From RGIG3009 sp964389495 (lineage in GTDB: Bacteria; Bacillota; Clostridia; Oscillospirales; Acutalibacteraceae): a stretch of 13,739 bases of DNA. Below are positions 1 through 6,260 of the stretch, piece after piece; position 1 is the stretch's first letter; each line of letters opens with the position of its first letter. The DNA is taken from the NCBI GenBank assembly GCA_964389495.1, contig CAYMDU010000041.1, forward strand, positions 1-13,739. Direction: 5' to 3'. Under the pieces are notes generated by a model. The model did no database searches. It was not told the origin of the DNA and saw nothing but the letters and a program-made list of their open reading frames with translations. The translations under genes were made by a program, and so were the position numbers.

Positions 1-1
1 T

Positions 2-64
2 GTGAAATACCACGATGTTGACAGCTATCAGCATTTGTTGGATGTAATGAAGTCGATAAAATAA
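2..64 (+). CDS. 3' end of an unidentified protein (partial, runs off the left edge)
   Basis: Only frame 2 is open from the left edge; the other two + frames stop within the first 21 bases. It encodes 20 residues ending in HLLDVMKSIK followed by TAA. The composition (charged and hydrophobic residues alternating as in a terminal helix) is protein-like, so this is probably the C-terminus of an upstream gene. The fragment is too short to assign a family. After the TAA the same frame stays open for 23 more codons to a second TAA at 134-136, which may be chance or may reflect decay (see the finding on 62-278). The gene upstream of spoIVA is often gpsA, but this tail does not look recognisably like GpsA, so no name is given. 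Confidence 0.45.
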   Translation: MKYHDVDSYQHLLDVMKSIK

Positions 65-131
65 ACGACAACCTCCGTTTTTGCCGAGCGAACGCGCCTT
101 GCTTACAAGATGAAGCTTGAAGCTATCGTAA

Positions 132-278
132 AATAATAGAAACTATAAAAAGTATAATGAGATTAGAGATGTTTCTGTATTTGAACATCTTGATTTGTTG
201 CGGTGGATTGTCGTTGGAGGTGTTGTTGCCATCATTGCAGGGGCAGCAATCGTGCTTGCTTTTGCCGCGGTGTCATAA
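132..278 (+). pseudogene. Start-less open frame ending in a membrane helix
   Basis: The frame runs from just after a TAA at 129-131 to a TAA at 276-278 and contains no ATG or GTG. The only TTG codons (195, 198) sit at the edge of the hydrophobic segment and have no ribosome site. The translation is protein-like: a charged stretch (roughly KKYNEIRDVSVFEHLDLLRW) followed by about 23 hydrophobic residues rich in V, A, I and G from position 207 to the stop. This resembles a C-terminal transmembrane helix. Possible readings are the tail of a decayed or frameshifted gene, a small membrane protein with an unusual start, or chance. A competing ATG frame at 157-360 has a poor protein composition. I do not recognise a family. 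Confidence 0.3.
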
Positions 279-301
279 ATTCCGCACGGCACACATAGGT
301 A
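273..301 (+). promoter_or_regulatory. Candidate sigma-E promoter for the spoIVA operon
   Basis: TCATAAA at 273-279 fits the sigma-E -35 pattern KMATATT in its first five positions. After exactly 14 bases, CATAGGTA at 294-301 matches the CATA core of the -10 pattern CATACANT. Transcription would start near 308 and leave a leader of about 78 bases. In B. subtilis, spoIVA is transcribed by sigma-E in the mother cell, so both position and target fit. The -35 element overlaps the TAA that ends the start-less membrane frame. The last two -35 bases and the CA of the -10 do not match, so this remains a candidate. Confidence 0.5.
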
Positions 302-385
302 TGTATGGGCAAGACAAGGACCTTTTGTGGGATTCGTTGCGAGGCGGGTCGCTTGCCTAACGACGATGTGAGCGGAGGAAAGAAG

Positions 386-1867
386 ATGGCCATGAACAAC
401 ACAATATACCGGGATATTGCCGCGCGAACCGGCGGAGATATTTACATTGGCGTGGTTGGGCCGGTGCGCACGGGGAAGTCCACCTTTATCAAGCAATTTA
501 TGGATACGCTTGTTTTGCCGAACATTGACAGCGAATACAGCCGCGAGCGCGCTGTGGATGAGTTGCCGCAATCGGCGGCGGGGCGCACCATCATGACAAC
601 CGAACCGAAATTCATTCCGGAGCAGGCGGTGGAAATCAGCGTGAGCGGGGCCGTGGGCATGAAAGTGCGCATGATTGATTGCGTGGGTTATGTGGTTCCG
701 TCGGCGTTAGGATACATTGAAGAAAACGCGCCGCGCATGGTGAAAACGCCGTGGTATGACGAAGAAATCCCGTTTAATATGGCGGCGGAACTGGGAACGC
801 AAAAGGTGATCACCGAACATTCCACCATTGGATTGGTGATCACCACCGACGGTAGCATCACCGAAATCCCGCGTGCCGAATATGCCGAAGCGGAAGCGCG
901 CGTGATTCGGGAATTGCAAGAACTGGGAAAACCGTTTGCGGTGTTGCTCAACAGCACGCAGCCGAACAGCGAAGCCACCCGGGCACTGTGTGAGGAGATG
1001 AGCGACACCTACGGTGTTCCCGTTTGCCCGGTGAATTGTTTGGAAATCGGCGAAGAGGAAATTTGCGCCATTTTGAAAACCGTGCTGTTTGAGTTTCCGG
1101 TGTATCAGCTTGGGCTTAAAATGCCGCCGTGGGTGATGGCGCTGGAACATGCGCATCCGGTTCGCAGCCGCCTTGTGGGAGCGGTGCGGCAGGCGGTGGG
1201 TACCGTGCGAAAAATTCGGGATTTGCAGTCGATAGCCACGCCGCTGTCCTCTTGCGAGTTGCTGGATACGGTGCAGCTGGAAGCGGTGGATTTGGGAAGC
1301 GGCACCGGGGTGGTATCGCTCACAGTGCGGCCCGATCTGTTTTATCAGGTGCTCAGCGAAACCACCGGAATGGCCGTGAACAACGAAGGCGATTTGCTGG
1401 TGCGCATGAACGAACTGGCGGACACCTATCGGCGGTATGAAAAAATTGCCGCGGCATTGGAACAGGCCGAAGCCACAGGCTATGGCATTGTGATGCCGGC
1501 GCTGGACGAGATGACATTGGATGAACCGGAAATCATCAAGCAAAGCGGACGGTACGGGGTGCGTTTGCGTGCCACGGCGCCTTCCATTCACATGATGAAG
1601 GCCAACATCACCACCGAAGTGTCGCCCATTGTCGGTTCGGAGAAGCAGTCGGAAGAGCTGGTGAACTATCTGCTGCGTGAGTTCGAAGAAAATCCATCGA
1701 AGATTTGGGATTCCAACATCTTCGGCACCTCACTCTACGGTTTGGTGAACGAGGGCTTGCACAACAAACTGTATCGGATGCCGAGCGATGCCCGCTTGAA
1801 GCTGAAAGACACCGTGGAGCGGATTATCAACGAGGGCTGCAACGGCTTGATTTGTATTATTGTATAG
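386..1867 (+). CDS. spoIVA: Stage IV sporulation protein A, spore coat basement ATPase
   Basis: The 493-residue product closely matches the SpoIVA family (B. subtilis protein 492 residues). SpoIVA hydrolyses ATP to polymerise on the mother-cell face of the forespore outer membrane, forming the platform on which the coat assembles. The N-terminal P-loop domain shows Walker A GPVRTGKST at residues 25-33 (Lys31), the sensor threonine region IMTTEPKF (Thr71-Thr72) and the Walker B-like IDCVGY (Asp98). Each lies one residue later than the B. subtilis position I remember. The C-terminus ends with the family-typical RIINEGCNGLI segment. The ATG at 386 is chosen because GGAGG (374-378) lies seven bases upstream; an in-frame ATG at 392 is less well spaced, and upstream extension to 305 lacks family similarity. 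It heads a tight operon with the M23 and M50 genes. Confidence 0.98.
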   Translation: MAMNNTIYRDIAARTGGDIYIGVVGPVRTGKSTFIKQFMDTLVLPNIDSEYSRERAVDELPQSAAGRTIMTTEPKFIPEQAVEISVSGAVGMKVRMIDCVGYVVPSALGYIEENAPRMVKTPWYDEEIPFNMAAELGTQKVITEHSTIGLVITTDGSITEIPRAEYAEAEARVIRELQELGKPFAVLLNSTQPNSEATRALCEEMSDTYGVPVCPVNCLEIGEEEICAILKTVLFEFPVYQLGLKMPPWVMALEHAHPVRSRLVGAVRQAVGTVRKIRDLQSIATPLSSCELLDTVQLEAVDLGSGTGVVSLTVRPDLFYQVLSETTGMAVNNEGDLLVRMNELADTYRRYEKIAAALEQAEATGYGIVMPALDEMTLDEPEIIKQSGRYGVRLRATAPSIHMMKANITTEVSPIVGSEKQSEELVNYLLREFEENPSKIWDSNIFGTSLYGLVNEGLHNKLYRMPSDARLKLKDTVERIINEGCNGLICIIV

Positions 1868-1879
1868 GAGGCGTTCGGC

Positions 1880-2539
1880 ATGGCAGAAGGACGCTGCAAG
1901 CGCGGTCGGTTGTCCTTGCTGGCGGTGCAAAGCATAGCCTGCGGCGTTGTTCTTTTGTTGGCACTGGTGTTGCGGCTGATCGGCGGAAGCACTTGGGATC
2001 GGTTGCGCACTGTGTTCCGGCAATGGCTCACCGACGGCGGCGTGGCGGAACAGTGGGCGGACCGGTGGGAGGAAACCGACCGGCAGCAACCGGTTTCGCT
2101 GCCCGCCGATGTCAGCACCGCCGCACCCACGGCACCGGCCGTGGCGGCGGTGCCGCTGGCCGAAGGACGCCTAACATCGGCCTTTGGATATCGTTCTCAT
2201 CCCGTTCACGGCGGGACAGGCTTTCATCGCGGTGTGGACATTGCCGCCGCGGCGAAATCACCGCTCTATGCCGTGTATGACGGTACCGTGTCGGCGGCGG
2301 GGTGGAGTGACAGCTACGGGTACCGCATTGTGGTGAGCAGTGCCGACGGGTGGGAGGTGGGCTATGCCCACTGTTCCGCGTTGCTGTACCGTGTGGGGGA
2401 CAGCGTGCACGCCGGCGATTGCGTGGCACGGGTTGGAAGCACCGGCAACGCCACCGGCGATCATGTGCATCTCACGGTGACACATAACGGCCTTTTCTAT
2501 GACCCGGCACTGCTTTTGCCGGACGGCTACTATGCTTGA
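1880..2539 (+). CDS. Membrane-anchored M23 (LytM) peptidase, SpoIVFA-like by context
   Basis: The product has 219 residues: a basic N-terminus (KRGR), one membrane helix at about residues 11-34, a linker rich in A, P and T up to about residue 92, and a C-terminal LytM/M23 domain from about 97 to 215. The zinc-site residues are all visible: His116 and Asp120 in HRGVD, His164 in YAH, and His195/His197 in HVH. Canonical M23 enzymes cut peptidoglycan peptide bridges. The SD AGGAGG (1866-1871) overlaps the spoIVA stop, and the gene overlaps the following M50 protease by 8 bases. That pairing resembles spoIVFA-spoIVFB, in which SpoIVFA (one membrane helix plus a LytM domain) anchors and restrains the protease. 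Calling it SpoIVFA-like is inference from context. SpoIIQ has the same overall architecture but is a forespore protein. Confidence 0.88.
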   Translation: MAEGRCKRGRLSLLAVQSIACGVVLLLALVLRLIGGSTWDRLRTVFRQWLTDGGVAEQWADRWEETDRQQPVSLPADVSTAAPTAPAVAAVPLAEGRLTSAFGYRSHPVHGGTGFHRGVDIAAAAKSPLYAVYDGTVSAAGWSDSYGYRIVVSSADGWEVGYAHCSALLYRVGDSVHAGDCVARVGSTGNATGDHVHLTVTHNGLFYDPALLLPDGYYA

Positions 2540-3116
2540 ATGGCGCTGGCACGGAATACGCTTTCGTGCCGGCTTGCTGTTTCCCGCTTCGGTGGTAGCC
2601 ATGCTTTCGCTGGACACCGAACAGACAACGGCGATGTGCCTGCTGGCATCCTTGTTGCACGAAGGCGGGCACGCCGTGGCCATGCTGTTGCTTCGCGATG
2701 CACCGTCGTGCATCACGCTGGGCGCGTTCGGAATGCGGGTGGAACGCAGCGGCAATCGGCGGCTGGGGTATCCGGCTTTGGGCTTGGTGTCATTGGCCGG
2801 CCCGCTAACCAACGCGCTTTGCGCCGGCTTGCTGTGCCGCTGTTCGCCGGAAGCCGCCGCGGTGCATGCCGTGCTGGCGGGATTTCATCTGTTGCCGGTT
2901 GTCACTTTGGACGGCGGCGAAGCGTTGTATGCCGCGCTGTGCTGTTTTCTCAGCGAAGAGCAGGCCGACCGTGTGTTGCGCATGGTTTCCGGAGCGGTGC
3001 TGTTGCCGATGACGGCGGGCGGCGTGAGGCTGTTGCTTGGTGCCACACACAATTTTTCGCTGCTGCTGATTGCCGCCTATTTGATTTTGCAAATGTTTTT
3101 GCGTCGGGGGCATTGA
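2532..3116 (+). CDS. M50 site-2 intramembrane metalloprotease, SpoIVFB-like
   Basis: A 194-residue hydrophobic protein with the M50 zinc motif HEGGH (residues 43-47) in a membrane helix and the second motif LDGG (Asp127) in a later helix, the counterpart of NPDG in SpoIVFB. Residues 87-96 (SLAGPLTNAL) match the conserved M50 loop. SpoIVFB cuts pro-sigma-K in the membrane around the forespore and so activates late mother-cell transcription; I infer a similar role. It lacks the C-terminal CBS domain of the 288-residue B. subtilis protein. The ATG at 2532 overlaps the M23 gene by 8 bases, implying translational coupling. An in-frame ATG at 2499 would extend the overlap and add residues unlike the family. 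Confidence 0.87.
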   Translation: MLEWRWHGIRFRAGLLFPASVVAMLSLDTEQTTAMCLLASLLHEGGHAVAMLLLRDAPSCITLGAFGMRVERSGNRRLGYPALGLVSLAGPLTNALCAGLLCRCSPEAAAVHAVLAGFHLLPVVTLDGGEALYAALCCFLSEEQADRVLRMVSGAVLLPMTAGGVRLLLGATHNFSLLLIAAYLILQMFLRRGH

Positions 3117-3141
3117 AAAACCGTGTCGAATATCGTATACT
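3113..3141 (+). promoter_or_regulatory. Sigma-A type promoter for the radical SAM/DUF2344 unit
   Basis: TTGAAA (3113-3118), a 17-base spacer and TATACT (3136-3141) match the housekeeping consensus at ten of twelve positions with ideal spacing. The start point would be near 3148, giving a leader of about 22 bases that carries the GGGAGG ribosome site. The -35 element overlaps the stop codon of the M50 gene. Confidence 0.75.
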
Positions 3142-3169
3142 AAAAGGGAAGATATTCGGGAGGTACACT

Positions 3170-5008
3170 ATGAGTCTGTCATTGGAAGAACTGTTCGAAC
3201 GCGTGCAAAAGCCCGCTCGCTACACCGGCGGCGAATTGAACAGCGTTGTAAAAGATAAAAGCCGCGTGAATGTGCGGTTTGCATTTTGCTTCCCCGATTT
3301 GTACGAAGTGGGCATGTCGCATTTGGGCCTGAAAATTTTATACGGCGCCAAAAACGCGGTGGAGGATTTTTGGTGTGAGCGTGTGTTTGCACCGGATTCC
3401 GACATGGAAGCGCTCATGCGGGAGCATCACATTCCGCTGTTTGCCCTGGAAAGCCGCGACCCGATTCGCACATTCGATTTCATCGGGTTCACCTTGCAAT
3501 ACGAAATGTGTTACACCACCGTTTTAAACATGTTGGATTTGGCCGGCGTGCCGTTGCGCGCCTCCGAACGCGGTAACGATATGCCGCTGGTGGTGGCCGG
3601 CGGCCCTTGCGCCTGCAATCCCGAACCCTTGGCCGACTTTTTCGATATTTTCATTTTGGGCGAAGGCGAAGAAGTCAATTTGGAACTGATGTCCCTGTAT
3701 CGGGAACACAAAAAGCAGGGGTACGACAAGCAACGCTTTTTGGAAGCGGCGGCTCACATCGAGGGGATTTATGTTCCCGCGTTCTACACCGTCACCTACC
3801 ACGAAGACGGGCGGGTGGCTGCCGTCACACCGCGCGCGGGGTTGCCGGCCAAAATTCGCAAGCGCATCATTCGTGATCTGGACACGGCGTATTACCCGGA
3901 CTCGTTTGTGGTGCCGTTTATCGACATTGTGCACGACCGCGCCATGAGCGAAATTTTCCGCGGTTGTATTCGCGGGTGCCGCTTTTGTCAAGCCGGCTTT
4001 ATTTATCGCCCGGTGCGTGAAAAATCGGTGGACACCATCGACCGCCAAAGCCGCAGCCTGTGCGATACCAGTGGCTACGAAGAATTTTCGCTTTCGTCGC
4101 TGTCCACCAGCGACTACACGCACTTGGAAGACCTGCTGACACGGCTGCTGTCGTGGGCCGAACAGCAGCACACCAACATTTCGGTGCCCTCGCTTCGGGT
4201 TGACGGATTTTCCGAAGAACTGGCCAATCGGCTGAATGTGTTGCGGCGCAACGGCCTCACCTTTGCACCGGAAGCGGGAACACAGCGCTTGCGGGACGCC
4301 ATCAACAAAAACCTAACTGAAACCGAAATTTTGGACACGGCGCGGCGGGCGTTTGCCGGCGGTTGGACATCGGTTAAGCTCTATTTTATGATGGGCTTGC
4401 CCACCGAAACCGCCGACGACATTGTGGGTATCACCGCCTTGGGCCAAAAAATCGTGAATTGTTTTTATCAAAATCCGGACAAGCCCAAAGGCAAAGGGGT
4501 CACGGTGTCTGTCAGTGTTTCCTGCTTTGTGCCCAAACCGTTCACGCCGTTTCAATGGGAACCGCAGGACACCCTGGCTCAGTTGGAAGAAAAGCAACGG
4601 ATCCTGCGCGAATCGGTAACCACCAAAAAGATTTCTCTCAGCTGGCACGATGCCAAAACCAGCTACCTGGAAGCGGTGCTGGCACGCGGTGACCGTCGGC
4701 TGGGTGCCGTGCTGGAAGAAGCCTTCCGCCGCGGGTTTAATTTGGATGCGTGGTCCGAACATTTTGATTTTGATGCGTGGATGGATGTGTTCCGCTCGCA
4801 AGGGCTCAACCCGGATTTCTACGCCTGCCGCCGTCGTGAAAAAGACGAAGTGTTCCCGTGGGACCACATTGATGTCGGTGTCGGCAAGGCATTTTTGTGG
4901 AAAGAAAATCAGCGTGCCCATGCCGGTATCACCACCCCCAACTGCCGTCAAGAATGTTCGCACTGTGGTGCGGCCTGTTTCCAAGGGGGGATTTGCGTTG
5001 AACGATAA
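3170..5008 (+). CDS. B12-binding-domain radical SAM protein, TIGR03960 family
   Basis: 612 residues. The N-terminal half (to about residue 230) has a cobalamin-binding-like fold signature, including FPDLYEVGMSHLGLKILY and VVAGGPCACNPEPL. The radical SAM cluster motif CxxxCxxC is at Cys266, Cys270 and Cys273 within RGCIRGCRFCQAGF. The C-terminus carries five further cysteines (592, 596, 599, 603, 609). The family is widespread in Clostridia and normally sits beside a TIGR03936/DUF2344 protein, as here; to my knowledge its reaction is not established. It resembles the B12-radical SAM enzymes that modify RNA, tetrapyrroles or natural products, but no substrate can be read from the sequence. The start is ATG 3170, six bases after GGGAGG (3158-3163). 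The frame is open upstream to 2540, but that part is out of frame with, and shadows, the M50 gene. Confidence 0.93.
   Translation: MSLSLEELFERVQKPARYTGGELNSVVKDKSRVNVRFAFCFPDLYEVGMSHLGLKILYGAKNAVEDFWCERVFAPDSDMEALMREHHIPLFALESRDPIRTFDFIGFTLQYEMCYTTVLNMLDLAGVPLRASERGNDMPLVVAGGPCACNPEPLADFFDIFILGEGEEVNLELMSLYREHKKQGYDKQRFLEAAAHIEGIYVPAFYTVTYHEDGRVAAVTPRAGLPAKIRKRIIRDLDTAYYPDSFVVPFIDIVHDRAMSEIFRGCIRGCRFCQAGFIYRPVREKSVDTIDRQSRSLCDTSGYEEFSLSSLSTSDYTHLEDLLTRLLSWAEQQHTNISVPSLRVDGFSEELANRLNVLRRNGLTFAPEAGTQRLRDAINKNLTETEILDTARRAFAGGWTSVKLYFMMGLPTETADDIVGITALGQKIVNCFYQNPDKPKGKGVTVSVSVSCFVPKPFTPFQWEPQDTLAQLEEKQRILRESVTTKKISLSWHDAKTSYLEAVLARGDRRLGAVLEEAFRRGFNLDAWSEHFDFDAWMDVFRSQGLNPDFYACRRREKDEVFPWDHIDVGVGKAFLWKENQRAHAGITTPNCRQECSHCGAACFQGGICVER
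4985..4990 (+). promoter_or_regulatory. Ribosome site fixing the TTG start of the DUF2344 gene
   Basis: A run of six G lies seven bases before TTG 4998. No ATG or GTG in this frame falls near the conserved N-terminal motif, so this site supports a TTG start inside the end of the radical SAM gene. Confidence 0.6.
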
Positions 5009-5660
5009 CAAAGAGTTTGTCACCTTGCGCATTGTATTTGAAAAGTGCGGGCGGGCACGCTACATTTCTCATTTGGATTTAAACCGCGCCATGACCCGCG
5101 CGGTCCGTCGTGCCGCCATTCCGCTTTGGTACACCGAAGGATTTAACAAGCATCCCTACCTCACCTTTGCGGCCCCGTTGTCGTTGGGATTTGAAGGCGA
5201 ACGGGAAACCGTGGATTTGCGGTTAATTGAGGATATGCCGCCGCAGGAAGTGGTGCAACGCCTTAACGCGGTGCTGCCTGAAGGAATACAGGCCGTGAGC
5301 GCGGCACCGGCCGTGAAAAAAGCGGGCGATGTGGCGCAAGCCGTGTACCGCCTAACCATGGGGTGCACCGCGGCCGATGTGGAGTCGCTGCTGGCACAGC
5401 CGTCGGTGACGGTTCAAAAACGAAACAAGAAAAAAGAATGGAAACCGGTGGGATTGAAACCGGTGTTGGAAGCGGCCGGCGGGCAGGTGAACCCCTGTGC
5501 AGGCGGTGTGCAGTGGGAACTGACATTGCCGTGCAGCAGCGAGCAATCGGTTAATCCTTCGTTGGTGATAGCGGCCTTGCGGGAACACACCGGCCGCGAG
5601 TTTCCCTGCACGGTGCGGCGCCTGCGCGTGCTGGCCAAAGACGGCACGGAATTTTTGTGA
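4998..5660 (+). CDS. TIGR03936 / DUF2344 family protein, partner of the radical SAM protein
   Basis: 220 residues with a TTG start overlapping the radical SAM gene by 11 bases. Family hallmarks are the N-terminal segment LRIVFEKCGRARYISHLDL (residues 10-28) and EGFNKHPYLTFAAPLSLG (46-63). The next in-frame ATG lies beyond the first motif, so a shorter start would delete conserved sequence. The family is known as the radical-SAM-linked protein and is found adjacent to, or fused with, TIGR03960 proteins; its biochemical function is not established as far as I know. The overlap implies coupled translation at a fixed ratio. In many Clostridia this pair is followed by ribonuclease G and rplU; here rplS follows, after its own promoter. 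Confidence 0.9.
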   Translation: MNDNKEFVTLRIVFEKCGRARYISHLDLNRAMTRAVRRAAIPLWYTEGFNKHPYLTFAAPLSLGFEGERETVDLRLIEDMPPQEVVQRLNAVLPEGIQAVSAAPAVKKAGDVAQAVYRLTMGCTAADVESLLAQPSVTVQKRNKKKEWKPVGLKPVLEAAGGQVNPCAGGVQWELTLPCSSEQSVNPSLVIAALREHTGREFPCTVRRLRVLAKDGTEFL

Positions 5661-5691
5661 AAATAAAATCGGAAGGTGCCCAAAAAAGGAC

Positions 5692-5720
5692 TTGCTTTTT
5701 TGAAAAAGATGGTGTATACT
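5692..5720 (+). promoter_or_regulatory. Promoter for rplS and the following genes
   Basis: TTGCTT (5692-5697), a 17-base spacer and TATACT (5715-5720). The -35 matches consensus in its TTG only, but the -10 and spacing are good. The expected start is about 5726-5728, which yields a leader of roughly 140 bases before rplS. Confidence 0.65.
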
Positions 5721-5830
5721 GTATCGGTATGAATGTCCGTTCTGCCAACATCCGGGCAGAATGGGGATGAATGCCGAGCGAAAGCAAGACAGGAAAGCGG
5801 GCATTCCTCTGCCGGCGGTTCAACCGATAC
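5721..5830 (+). promoter_or_regulatory. Structured leader upstream of rplS, candidate L19 autoregulatory element
   Basis: Three nested helices can be drawn by eye. P1 pairs GTATCGGT (5721-5728) with ACCGATAC (5823-5830) and continues as TGAA (5730-5733) with TTCA (5819-5822) around a bulged A. P2 is an 11-pair hairpin (5736-5746 with 5755-5765) around the core TTCTGCC/GGCAGAA with an 8-base loop. P3 pairs GAATGCC (5769-5775) with GGCATTC (5800-5806). Together they form a three-way junction. Leaders that let L19 control its own mRNA are known in Firmicutes; I cannot confirm that this one matches that family. A caveat is that transcription from the -10 at 5715-5720 should start near 5726-5728, so the outer half of P1 would form only in longer transcripts. 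Confidence 0.55.
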
Positions 5831-5866
5831 GGGCAAGAATGTCTGAATCACAAGGAGGATTTTGGA

Positions 5867-6211
5867 ATGGATGCATTGAAATTGATTGCCTCTGGCAGCA
5901 TGAAAGAGGCGGCACCGCAGTTCGCCATCGGCGACACGGTGCGTGTGGATGTGAAAATCCGCGAAGGCGACCGCGAACGTATTCAGGCGTTCGAAGGCAC
6001 CGTGATTGCCAAGAAAGGTTCCGGCGTGGCCGAAACTTTCACAGTTCGCCGCGTATCCTACGGCGTGGGCGTGGAGCGTGTGTTCCCGTTGCATTCTCCC
6101 AATGTAGCGGCTGTCACTGTTGTGCGTCACGGTAAGGTTCGCAGAAGCAAGCTGTACTATCTGCGCGACCGTGTGGGTAAGGCAGCCAAGGTAAAAGAAC
6201 TCATTAAATAA
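5867..6211 (+). CDS. rplS: 50S ribosomal protein L19
   Basis: 114 residues, the normal length for L19, a protein at the interface of the 30S and 50S subunits. It aligns with E. coli L19 throughout: GDTVRVDVKIREGDRERIQAFEG in the first half, then TFTVRRVSYGVGVERVFPLHSP, and KLYYLRDRVGKAAKVKE at the end. ATG 5867 follows a perfect AAGGAGG (5852-5858) by eight bases. It has its own promoter and a folded leader, and is followed by a strong hairpin terminator, so its expression can be set apart from the genes after it. The order rplS-rbgA-rnhB, with signal peptidase genes among them, is common in Firmicutes. Confidence 0.98.
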   Translation: MDALKLIASGSMKEAAPQFAIGDTVRVDVKIREGDRERIQAFEGTVIAKKGSGVAETFTVRRVSYGVGVERVFPLHSPNVAAVTVVRHGKVRRSKLYYLRDRVGKAAKVKELIK

Positions 6212-6214
6212 GCC

Positions 6215-6250
6215 AAAAGGGAGAAAACACCGTGTTTTCTCCCTTTTCTT
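6215..6250 (+). terminator. Rho-independent terminator or attenuator after rplS
   Basis: AAAAGGGAGAAAACAC (6215-6230) is the exact reverse complement of GTGTTTTCTCCCTTTT (6232-6247). This gives an arm of 16 pairs, fewer once the tight loop opens, ending in a T-rich tail at 6244-6250. It begins 3 bases after the rplS stop. Only 22 bases separate it from the lepB start and no promoter is evident there, so it probably works partially. Confidence 0.88.
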
Positions 6251-6260
6251 ATCAACCAAA

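Larger units (their letters stand above)
65..385. other. Intergenic region upstream of spoIVA
   Basis: About 320 bases without a convincing complete gene. The part from 120 to 170 is clearly more A+T-rich than the coding DNA around it. It contains an isolated TATAAT at 153-158 with no acceptable -35 element, the start-less membrane frame (132-278), a candidate sigma-E promoter (273-301), and an untranslated leader of about 78 bases before spoIVA. The leader has only a weak hairpin (AGGC at 342-345 with GCCT at 355-358). No RNA gene was recognised. Confidence 0.6.

Noticed and set aside
153..158. Perfect TATAAT as a promoter in the left intergenic region
   Set aside because: No acceptable -35 lies 16-18 bases upstream and no extended -10 TGn is present; A+T richness makes it likely by chance.
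157..360. ATG-started frame of 67 codons before spoIVA
   Set aside because: Its composition is not protein-like, it overlaps the better membrane frame in another phase, and no clear ribosome site precedes it.
707..1591. Minus-strand open frame of 294 codons inside spoIVA
   Set aside because: His- and Arg-rich shadow translation opposite a highly conserved gene.
2540..3169. Upstream extension of the radical SAM frame, which would add 210 residues
   Set aside because: It is the +1-shifted reading of the M50 gene, is rich in Arg and Ala, and the promoter and GGGAGG site lie directly before ATG 3170.
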